A stretch of DNA of 64,000 nucleotides, from positions 1,437,501-1,501,500 of the forward strand of contig NZ_CP048030.1 of NCBI RefSeq assembly GCF_010092425.1, given 5' to 3'. The DNA is from Sinimarinibacterium sp. NLF-5-8 (GTDB taxonomy: Bacteria; Pseudomonadota; Gammaproteobacteria; Nevskiales; Nevskiaceae). The notes under the pieces are model-generated. The model made no database searches. It was not told the DNA's origin and worked only from the letters and a program-made list of their open reading frames with translations. The position numbers and the translations under genes are program-made. Below are positions 11,104-17,974 of this stretch, one piece after another. The number at the start of each line of letters is the position of its first letter. Position 1 is the stretch's first letter.

Positions 11104-11222
11104 CGCCGTGATGGGTGATTGCACCAATCGTGCAGGATGGATTTGAAACTGTGCGCTACAAATCAATGACCTGCATTTATTCTCATACAAGGAAAAATGC
11201 AGGTCGATCACCCATCACGGCG
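11104..11222. repeat. 119-bp nested inverted repeat between purB and epmA
   Basis: Outer arms are perfect 16-mers: CGCCGTGATGGGTGAT at 11104-11119 and its complement at 11207-11222. Inside, GACCTGCATTT (11168-11178) pairs with AAATGCAGGTC (11195-11205) across a 16-nt loop. A small GATTG/CAATC hairpin follows the left arm. There is no poly-T run, so it is not a simple terminator. It could be a MITE-like mobile relic, a structured RNA or a regulatory cruciform between convergent genes. No second copy was noticed in this window. Confidence 0.8.
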
Positions 11223-11297
11223 CGCGCGCCAGCCATCGCGACGCAATAGCGCTTCCACAGTTTGCGCCTCGCCCCAAAAACAGCCATCGCTGCGCGT

Positions 11298-12281
11298 TTA
11301 GGCGCGATCAAACGCAAACGCTAACGTCTGATCCAGCGACGGCAAGCCTTCGGCCAGCATCAACAGCCGATCCAGTCCCACCGCCACGCCTGCGCAGGCA
11401 GGCAGGCCGGCATTCAAGGCAGCGATCAGATTTTTGTCATATGGCGGCACCACGAGCCCGGCTGACCGCCGCGCGCGCTGATCGGCCTCGAATCGCTGCT
11501 GCTGCTCGGCAGCATCGGTGAGTTCGTGAAAGCCGTTGGCGAGTTCAATCCCCTTCCAGAACAGTTCAAAGCGTTCCGCCACCGGGGGATCATCCGCGCG
11601 CACGCGCGCCAATGCCGCCTGGGATGCCGGAAAGTCATACACAAACTGCGGTTGTATAAGCCCCAGTCGCGGGCTCACAACATCACTCATCCACAGGTCC
11701 AGCCAGAAGTCACGATTCTCGATATCGGCCTGGGTCAACCCCATCGGTTCATTCAACCCGTGCGCAATGAAGCGTTGACGAATCTGCGCGGCTGTGAGCA
11801 CCAGTGGATCAAACCCGGCATGGTGTAAAAATGCCTGCCGATAACTCACGCGCGCGCAAGCTGCAGAAACCCCGCAAGCCTGCAACAGGGCAGCCACTTC
11901 GTCCATCAACGCATGGTGATCAAATCCGAGCCGATACCACTCCAGCATGGAAAACTCAGGATTGTGATAGCGCCCTTGTTCATCAACCCGAAACACTTTG
12001 CAGATTTGCCAGATGCTGCCGCTGCCCGCCGCCAGCAGGCGCTTCATTGCGAACTCCGGTGAAGTGTGCAGCCATCCGGCAGGAGCGCCTTGCGCGCTGT
12101 GCACGGCAAAGCTGTCCAGATGACGATCCACCGTGGCGTGATGGGACAGCAGCGGCGTTTCCACTTCCAGCACATCGCGCGTGGCAAAAAAATTGCGGAC
12201 GCAACTGTAGAGTTGCGCCCGCTTTTTCAAGGTGCTGGGTGCGGCTGACGGCGTCCACGACGCCGATGCTGCCGCACGCAT
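11298..12281 (-). CDS. epmA: Elongation factor P beta-lysyltransferase EpmA (PoxA/GenX)
   Basis: A 327-residue class II lysyl-tRNA-synthetase-like enzyme lacking the anticodon-binding domain. It activates (R)-beta-lysine and attaches it to the conserved lysine of EF-P. Class II motifs are visible: VLEVETPLLS, LHTSPEFAMKRLLAAGSG (motif 2 region), FRVDEQGRYHNPEFSMLEWYR, and the final motif 3 AGVAVGLDRLLML. It begins 3 bp after the efp stop, so the enzyme and its substrate share an operon. Length is typical. Confidence 0.96.
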   Translation of the reverse strand: MRAAASASWTPSAAPSTLKKRAQLYSCVRNFFATRDVLEVETPLLSHHATVDRHLDSFAVHSAQGAPAGWLHTSPEFAMKRLLAAGSGSIWQICKVFRVDEQGRYHNPEFSMLEWYRLGFDHHALMDEVAALLQACGVSAACARVSYRQAFLHHAGFDPLVLTAAQIRQRFIAHGLNEPMGLTQADIENRDFWLDLWMSDVVSPRLGLIQPQFVYDFPASQAALARVRADDPPVAERFELFWKGIELANGFHELTDAAEQQQRFEADQRARRSAGLVVPPYDKNLIAALNAGLPACAGVAVGLDRLLMLAEGLPSLDQTLAFAFDRA

Positions 12282-12284
12282 CAG

Positions 12285-12854
12285 TTATTTGCTCGCACGG
12301 CTCAAATATTCGCCGGTACGCGTATCGACCTTGATTTTTTCACCTTCGGTGATGAACAGCGGCACTTTGACCACCGCACCGGTTTCCAGCGTCGCCGGCT
12401 TGGAGCCGCCGGTCGCGGTGTCTCCCTTCAGCCCCGGGTCTGTTTGGGTGATCACCAGCTCCACGGTGTTGGGCGCTGCAACCACCAGCGGCACGCCGTT
12501 CCATAGCGTGATGCGGCAGATTTCTTCGCCCTTGAGCCAGGGCGCAGCATCGGCCATGGCCGTGGATCCAGCCTGCAATTGCTCGAAGCTCTTGGGGTCC
12601 ATGAAGGTCCAGAACTCACCGTCGTTGTACAGATACTGCAATTCAGCATCCTCGACATCCGCCACTTCGATGCTGTCACCCGACTTGAGCGTGCGTTCCA
12701 GAACCCGACCCGTCTTGAGATTGCGAATCTTGATGGTATTGGTCGCCTGTCCTTTGCCGGGTTTGCGATATTCATTTTCGATCACCGAATACGGATCTCC
12801 TTCGATCAGGAGCTTGGTACCGGCTTTCATTTCATTGGTGCTGACTGTGGCCAT
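12285..12854 (-). CDS. efp: Elongation factor P
   Basis: A 189-residue translation factor that rescues ribosomes stalled at polyproline. It has the KOW-like domain I ([19 protein letters not shown]), with the modified lysine in the loop RKPGKGQA, and two OB-type domains. Domain III carries [16 protein letters not shown], the EF-P signature. The Lys-type loop, together with epmA and epmB beside it, shows beta-lysylation rather than rhamnosylation. It diverges from epmB across an 88-bp promoter region. Confidence 0.98.
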   Translation of the reverse strand: MATVSTNEMKAGTKLLIEGDPYSVIENEYRKPGKGQATNTIKIRNLKTGRVLERTLKSGDSIEVADVEDAELQYLYNDGEFWTFMDPKSFEQLQAGSTAMADAAPWLKGEEICRITLWNGVPLVVAAPNTVELVITQTDPGLKGDTATGGSKPATLETGAVVKVPLFITEGEKIKVDTRTGEYLSRASK

Positions 12855-12942
12855 GGGTCGATTTGTGGTTGCGGACTGAAAAATGACGTTGCGGCGGTCG
12901 CCGCACTGCGCCTTTGAGACGCTCGTCGCTCATAATCCGCAC

Positions 12943-13968
12943 ATGATAACGCCCACCCTCTCCCCTGACCAACTCCCTGCTGACCACACCCCGCTTTGGC
13001 AACGTGCTCTGCGCGACGCGTTCACCCGAACCGATGCCCTCTTGGCCTATCTGCAACTGGATCCGGGATTGCCCCAGCTCGACGCGGCGCGCGCACGCGC
13101 GTTTCCGCTACGCGTCCCGCGTGGATTTGCGCAGCGGATGCGCAAGGGCGACCCTGACGACCCTTTGTTTCTGCAAGTCTGGCCTCGCCCTGCAGAAGCA
13201 GAATCGGTTGCCGGTTTTGGTCTTGATGCCGTCGGCGATCTGCACAAATTGCGCGATGGTGGACTCATTCATAAATATCAGGGGCGCATTCTGATCGTCG
13301 CCACCGGCGCCTGCGCGGTGCATTGTCGCTACTGTTTTCGCCAGCACTTCCCTTATGCCGACCACCTGGGCGCGCGCGACCACTGGCGCTCAGCGGTACA
13401 AGTGATCGCCAGCGACACCAGCATCCGTGAGGTGATCCTGTCCGGTGGTGACCCGCTGTCGCTGAACGATGACAAGCTCGGCGAATTCATCGATGCACTG
13501 GAAGCCATTCCCCATGTGCAACGGCTACGCATCCATACCCGTCAACCGATTCTGCTGCCAGAACGGATCGACATGCGCCTGCTGGGATGGCTTGCGCGCA
13601 GCCGTTTGCAAAAGGTCATGGTGCTCCACGCCAACCACCCTGCGGAGCTCGACGCCAGTGTCGCCACTGCACTCAAGCCCCTTCAGGCGCTCGGCGTGCT
13701 GCTGCTGAACCAATCGGTGTTGTTGCGCAAAATCAACGATGACGCCGAGACATTGGTGGCGCTCAGCGAGCGACTGTGCGAATGTGGCGTGCTGCCGTAC
13801 TATCTGCACTTGCTGGATCGTGTGCAGGGCGTCGCTCATTTTGAAGTCGATGAGGTGCAAGCCCGCACGCTGATGCGTCAGATCAACGCGCGCCTGCCGG
13901 GATATCTGGTTCCTCGACTGGCGCGAGAAGAACCCGGAAAACCATCCAAGACCCTTCTGTCATGGTAA
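12943..13968 (+). CDS. epmB: EF-P lysine 2,3-aminomutase EpmB (KamA family)
   Basis: A 341-residue radical SAM, PLP-dependent enzyme that turns L-lysine into (R)-beta-lysine for EF-P modification. The radical SAM cluster motif is in GACAVHCRYCFRQHFPY (CxxxCxxC), followed by VILSGGDPLSLND and VLLNQSVLLRKIND. The frame is open from 12883, but ATG at 12943 (MITPTLSPDQ) gives the family's N-terminus. It diverges from efp and overlaps the next gene by 7 bp. Confidence 0.95.
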   Translation: MITPTLSPDQLPADHTPLWQRALRDAFTRTDALLAYLQLDPGLPQLDAARARAFPLRVPRGFAQRMRKGDPDDPLFLQVWPRPAEAESVAGFGLDAVGDLHKLRDGGLIHKYQGRILIVATGACAVHCRYCFRQHFPYADHLGARDHWRSAVQVIASDTSIREVILSGGDPLSLNDDKLGEFIDALEAIPHVQRLRIHTRQPILLPERIDMRLLGWLARSRLQKVMVLHANHPAELDASVATALKPLQALGVLLLNQSVLLRKINDDAETLVALSERLCECGVLPYYLHLLDRVQGVAHFEVDEVQARTLMRQINARLPGYLVPRLAREEPGKPSKTLLSW

Positions 13969-16100
13969 CCACTGCCCCACCACTCACTCCGACTCCGAAT
14001 CTTGCGACCGCGCACACGCCCCAGGTGAGCGGCGTCATTGCCGTGACGGCGCCATCCGAGAGCATTGTCAAACGCATCGAAAGCCACTTGCGTAACGCCG
14101 GACATCCGCTGCGCTGTGTCTGGCTGACAGATCTCGAAGAAGTCGAAGATGCCCTGCGCTCCGGCACCCCGGAACTGCTGATTCACAGCAACCAACTGCC
14201 CATGGCCACGCTGGAGGCAACTGTGGCTCTGGGCAAACGGTTGATGCCAGATTTGCCGATCCTGCTGCTCTGCGACGAACCGGGCATCGAACAAGTGCCC
14301 CTTGACGGTGTTGCCGACATCATCAGCAGCGCCAACGCCAATAGCCTGCAACGGCTGGAGCGGGTGATCCTGCGCGAACAAACAACGCACAGCCAGCGGC
14401 GCGAACTGCGCAGTCTGCGCGCGCGCCTGGCTGATTTTGAGGCGCGCCACCAGCACCTGATCACACAGACCAACGACGCCATCGCCCATATCCAGGAAGG
14501 CATCATTACCTATGTCAACCCTGCTTTTGCCCAGCTCTTGGGCTACCCCAGCGGCGAAGAGCTCACGGCACTGCCTTTGATGGATCTGGTTGCCACAGAG
14601 CACCAATCCAAAACCAAAGACCGCATCAAGCGTCTGCTGCGTGGCAAGGCAGACGATAAAACGCTCGAATGCAGTCTGCGTCACCAAGATGGTCATACCG
14701 TTGCCATTGCCGCCCGCATCGCCCTGAGCCGACACGATAATGAGCCTCTGATCGAGATGCTGATCCGCATCGAGTCGAGCAAGCCCACCGCCGGACAGCC
14801 CCCTCTGGCCGAAAATCAGACCCCGGCCTCATCGGCCGATCAGATCCCAGCGGCCGACCGTAGCGCATACTTCGACGCCCTCAATGCCCGGATTGCGACC
14901 GCAGCACAGAGCCAACAGCAACACGCAGCCCTGATGATCATCATTGATGATTTTCCGGGCGCCGAGCAGCGCCTGGGCTTTTACGATGCGGCGCAAGCCG
15001 CCGATGAATGCGGCAAGTGGCTTCACGCCCAGCTTGAACCCCACGACCGTATCTTTCGTTTTTCCGTTCACGAGTTTGCCTGTCTGGTCAGCCGCAGCAA
15101 TGCCGCAGCAATCGTCGATCTGGGGGAAGCACTGGTCAAACAGGCCCAGGAACAGATTTTCAATACAAGCGAGCACGAAGCCCATCTTTGCCTGTCGATT
15201 GGCGCTTATCCCTTCTCGGATCAGCAAACGGCAACTGCGGTCACCACCGAGCTGGTGGAACAAACCCGGCAAAGCTCGGCAAAGCAAGGACAGCAATTTG
15301 CCAACTATGGCCCCAATGCAGAGTCCTCATTGCAGGAACGCAATGAACTTCGCAAGGCCGATATGGTTCGCAAGGCATTGGCAGAAAACCGCCTCAAATT
15401 AGCCTACCAGTCGATTGCCAGCCTCGAAGGCGACCCACGCCAGCATTACGACGTACTGGTGCGAGTGATTGATGAGTCAGGTAAAGAACATCATGCCGCC
15501 GAATTCATCGAAGCCGCTGAAAAGTATGAATTGATTGGCCTCATCGACCGCTGGGTAACCACGCGCGTGCTCAAAGTACAAAGCAAACGCGATGGCGCAG
15601 AAGAAGTGTCATCGCTGTTCATCAAACTTTCGCAGGCCAGCATCAAAGATGCCGATGCCTTCATTCCCTGGCTTCAACAAGCTCTTGCCAACCGTCCCCT
15701 CAAGCCAGGTGAAGTTGTTTTTGAAGTCCAGGAACGGGTGGCTCAGGATCACATCCGCAAAATCCGCATGTTTGCCAAAGCTGCGATTGAATTGGGCGCA
15801 CAGGTGGCGATGGAACACTTTGGCATTGGCTCCAGCTCTGCACAGATGATCGAGCACATCCCGCTGCAGTTCATCAAGTTTCACCCTTCGTTCAGCGCCA
15901 ACTTTGCACATCCGGAAACTCGCAAGAAGATGGCCGACCTGATGACCCGCGCCAAGCAAAAAAACATCCGGGTGATCATGTCGCACGTCGAAGATGCCAA
16001 CACCATGGCTCAGCTCTGGCAAATGGGTGTCAACTTCATCCAGGGGTTCCATGTGCAAGAACCCGAAATGGTTCTGCTGTCGGCCAATCTCCATGGCTGA
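13962..16100 (+). CDS. FimX-like protein: receiver-like, PAS, degenerate GGDEF and degenerate EAL domains
   Basis: A 712-residue cytoplasmic protein. Order: receiver-like domain lacking a clear phospho-acceptor (1-140), coiled linker, PAS domain (about 165-280, GIITYVNPAFAQLLGYPSGEEL), GGDEF-like domain in which GGDEF is replaced by SVHEFA (300-450), and EAL-like domain (470-705). The EAL motif is replaced by YDVLVRV, so neither cyclase nor phosphodiesterase activity is expected. This matches the FimX plan of Pseudomonas and Xanthomonas, where the EAL domain binds cyclic di-GMP and controls type IV pilus assembly. Assignment of the same role here is inference. It overlaps epmB by 7 bp and may be translated with it. 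Confidence 0.82.
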   Translation: MVTTAPPLTPTPNLATAHTPQVSGVIAVTAPSESIVKRIESHLRNAGHPLRCVWLTDLEEVEDALRSGTPELLIHSNQLPMATLEATVALGKRLMPDLPILLLCDEPGIEQVPLDGVADIISSANANSLQRLERVILREQTTHSQRRELRSLRARLADFEARHQHLITQTNDAIAHIQEGIITYVNPAFAQLLGYPSGEELTALPLMDLVATEHQSKTKDRIKRLLRGKADDKTLECSLRHQDGHTVAIAARIALSRHDNEPLIEMLIRIESSKPTAGQPPLAENQTPASSADQIPAADRSAYFDALNARIATAAQSQQQHAALMIIIDDFPGAEQRLGFYDAAQAADECGKWLHAQLEPHDRIFRFSVHEFACLVSRSNAAAIVDLGEALVKQAQEQIFNTSEHEAHLCLSIGAYPFSDQQTATAVTTELVEQTRQSSAKQGQQFANYGPNAESSLQERNELRKADMVRKALAENRLKLAYQSIASLEGDPRQHYDVLVRVIDESGKEHHAAEFIEAAEKYELIGLIDRWVTTRVLKVQSKRDGAEEVSSLFIKLSQASIKDADAFIPWLQQALANRPLKPGEVVFEVQERVAQDHIRKIRMFAKAAIELGAQVAMEHFGIGSSSAQMIEHIPLQFIKFHPSFSANFAHPETRKKMADLMTRAKQKNIRVIMSHVEDANTMAQLWQMGVNFIQGFHVQEPEMVLLSANLHG

Positions 16101-16160
16101 ATAGCCGATCCAATGGCTGCGTCTGCGGCATCAAGGTGCGGCCAAAATTCAAGCAGGCAC

Positions 16161-16189
16161 AAAAAAGGCACCTGATATCAGGTGCCTTT
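16161..16189 (-). terminator. Terminator of the tRNA-Val/tRNA-Asp unit
   Basis: A perfect 26-bp palindrome at 16164-16189 (each half AAAGGCACCTGAT or its complement) is followed on the minus strand by a run of six T. It lies just after tRNA-Asp. Confidence 0.93.
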
Positions 16190-16200
16190 GAACAGCTTCG

Positions 16201-16277
16201 TGGCGGAGCGGACGGGGCTCGAACCCGCGACCCCCGGCGTGACAGGCCGGTATTCTAACCAACTGAACTACCGCTCC
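16201..16277 (-). tRNA. tRNA-Asp (anticodon GTC)
   Basis: A 77-nt gene on the minus strand, running from GGAGCGG at 16277 to an encoded CCA at 16201. The acceptor stem GGAGCGG/CCGCTCC closes, the D-loop holds AGTTGGTTAGAA, the T arm has GGTTCGAGCC, and the anticodon loop reads CTGTCAC. It sits 10 bp downstream of tRNA-Val in the same transcript. Confidence 0.97.
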
Positions 16278-16287
16278 ACTTGACTCT

Positions 16288-16363
16288 TGGTGGGTGCTGA
16301 CGGGCTCGAACCGCCGACATTCGCCTTGTAAGGGCGACGCTCTACCAACTGAGCTAAGCACCC
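16288..16363 (-). tRNA. tRNA-Val (anticodon TAC)
   Basis: A 76-nt gene on the minus strand, from GGGTGCT at 16363 to an encoded CCA at 16288. It has D-loop AGTTGGTAGAG, anticodon loop CTTACAA and T arm GGTTCGAGCC. It is the first gene of a two-tRNA operon. Confidence 0.97.
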
Positions 16364-16420
16364 TCTCGAAATGTTTCGGCTGAGGACCTTCAACAACCTC
16401 GTGCAACTCAACAGACCGAC

Positions 16421-16450
16421 ACTATAGCAGGTCTTTTCTGGGTTTGCCAA
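16421..16450 (-). promoter_or_regulatory. Sigma-70 promoter of the tRNA operon
   Basis: On the minus strand TTGGCA (16450-16445) and TATAGT (16426-16421) are separated by 18 bp. They end about 58 bp before tRNA-Val and overlap the last codons of rlmB. Confidence 0.75.
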
Positions 16451-17210
16451 CACTTTTGGCATGTTTTGAGCCGCCTCCCGGCAACCGCTGACGATAGCAC
16501 TCATACAAGCAAACAGCGGCCGCCACAGAGACATTCAAACTCTCGGTTTTGCCCTGCATGGGAATGTAAGCCAGATGGTCACAGCATTCCCGTGTCAGAC
16601 GGCGCAATCCTTCTCCTTCGGCGCCCATCACCAGCACCACAGGCCCGGTCAGATCGACTTCAAAAATGGATTCTGCCCCCTCCCCCGCCAATCCGGTCAC
16701 CCAATATCCGAGCGCCTTCAGGCGCTCCAGCGTGCGCGCCAGATTGGTCACCGCAATCAATGGCACCCGCTCTGCCGCACCGGCCGCCGCCTTGCGTACA
16801 GTTGCCGTCACCCCGGCGCTGCGATCCCTGGGAATGATGACCGCCGTCACCCCGGCCGCTTCTGCCGTTCTCAGGCAGGCGCCCAGATTGTGGGGGTCTT
16901 GCACCCCATCCAGCACCAGCAGTACATGCCCAGCCTCGGCGCTGCGGTACAGAAAATCTTCACTATCGAATGCTTTTTCCGGCACATAGGCCAGCACGCC
17001 CTGATGCTTCAAGCCCGGCGCCTTGACGTCCAGATCGTGTCTGGAAACGCTTTGCACACGAACGCCATGCACCGCTGCCAATTGACGAACCCTGTGCATC
17101 CGCGCGTCCTCCCGCCCCTGCGCAAGCAAAATCTCAAAGGGTTTATCGTGCCCATCTTCCAGTACGGCGAGGACGGCATGGAAGCCGCCAATCACTGTTG
17201 TCTTTGCCAT
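16422..17210 (-). CDS. rlmB: 23S rRNA (guanosine-2251-2'-O)-methyltransferase RlmB
   Basis: A 262-residue SpoU-family methyltransferase that modifies G2251 in the P loop of 23S rRNA using SAM. It begins MAKTTVIGGFHAVLAVLE (substrate-binding domain). The knotted SPOUT domain shows LDGVQDPHNLGACLRTAEAAG, VLVMGAEGEGLRRL and the C-terminal IPMQGKTESLNVSVAAAVCL. The ATG at 17210 has a GGGAG-type ribosome site upstream; the frame is open back to 17270 but that part is not conserved in character. A terminator separates it from the OmpA-like gene. Confidence 0.95.
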   Translation of the reverse strand: MAKTTVIGGFHAVLAVLEDGHDKPFEILLAQGREDARMHRVRQLAAVHGVRVQSVSRHDLDVKAPGLKHQGVLAYVPEKAFDSEDFLYRSAEAGHVLLVLDGVQDPHNLGACLRTAEAAGVTAVIIPRDRSAGVTATVRKAAAGAAERVPLIAVTNLARTLERLKALGYWVTGLAGEGAESIFEVDLTGPVVLVMGAEGEGLRRLTRECCDHLAYIPMQGKTESLNVSVAAAVCLYECYRQRLPGGGSKHAKSVGKPRKDLL

Positions 17211-17226
17211 CTTCAATCTCGCTCCC

Positions 17227-17258
17227 AAAAAACGACGCCCCCGCACGATGCGAGGGCG
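17227..17258 (-). terminator. Rho-independent terminator after the OmpA-like lipoprotein gene
   Basis: On the minus strand CGCCCTCGCA pairs with TGCGGGGGCG (one G-T pair) around a TCG loop, followed within 3 bases by six T. It lies between the OmpA-like stop and the rlmB start. Confidence 0.85.
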
Positions 17259-17278
17259 CTGCTTCACCACCGTACCCG

Positions 17279-17974
17279 TCAGGCGCCCAGATACGGAGGC
17301 GGCGTCCAGGCTTCCTGCTCACGCCCTTCCACCACCGGCTTGATGACAATATCGACACGACGATTGCGCGTACGCCCATCGACGGTGTTGTTATCAGCAA
17401 TCGGCTGGCTTTCACCGCGCCCTTCCTGACGCACCCGCTGCATCGATAATCCCTGAGCGCCCATATAACTGGCCACTGATGCTGCACGCCGCTCAGACAA
17501 GCCCTGGTTATATTGATCGCTGCCGGTTGAATCGGTATGCCCGATGATGTGGATGACCGTCATGTCGTAAGTTTGCAGCACCTGTGCAATCTTGGCGTAA
17601 GTGTTCAGCGCCGCAGACTTGAGCTGGGCACTGTCGACATCGAAACTGACATCGCTGGCAATTCCGATCTTCAGCGATCCATCGCTGAGCTGGGTGATAT
17701 TCAATTCCTGCCGCGCCTGCTCAGCGGCCAGTTGCCGCTTGAGTTCTGCCGCCTGTTTATCCATGTAGCCGCCGACCGCACCACCGGCAATCGCGCCGAT
17801 GGCGGCACCAACGATCGGCGCACCGCGCGCGCCGCTGACCTGTTTTCCAAGCACCCCGCCGGCCACGGCACCGATCAGCGCACCTGTCTTGGCACGGCGG
17901 TTCGGATCGTCGGTCGCGCAGGCACTCAAGGTCAGTGCCAATGTTACGCAAGCCGCAATTTTGAACTTACTCAT
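17279..17974 (-). CDS. OmpA-family lipoprotein with glycine-zipper region
   Basis: A 231-residue predicted outer-membrane lipoprotein. The signal peptide MSKFKIAACVTLALTLSACA ends in a lipobox (LSAC). A glycine-zipper segment follows (GALIGAVAGGVLGKQ and AIGAIAGGAVGGYMDKQ), then a short helix. The OmpA/Pal peptidoglycan-binding domain (about 105-215) shows VIHIIGHTDSTGSDQYNQ and LSERRAASVASYM. It probably anchors the outer membrane to peptidoglycan. ATG at 17974 has an AAGGA ribosome site and overlaps the end of rnr by 8 bp, so translation is likely coupled. Confidence 0.88.
   Translation of the reverse strand: MSKFKIAACVTLALTLSACATDDPNRRAKTGALIGAVAGGVLGKQVSGARGAPIVGAAIGAIAGGAVGGYMDKQAAELKRQLAAEQARQELNITQLSDGSLKIGIASDVSFDVDSAQLKSAALNTYAKIAQVLQTYDMTVIHIIGHTDSTGSDQYNQGLSERRAASVASYMGAQGLSMQRVRQEGRGESQPIADNNTVDGRTRNRRVDIVIKPVVEGREQEAWTPPPYLGA

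Noticed and set aside
16201-16363. tRNA genes as an integration (att) site
   Set aside because: Neither tRNA has a downstream duplicate of its 3' end or an integrase gene nearby; the flanking genes are housekeeping.
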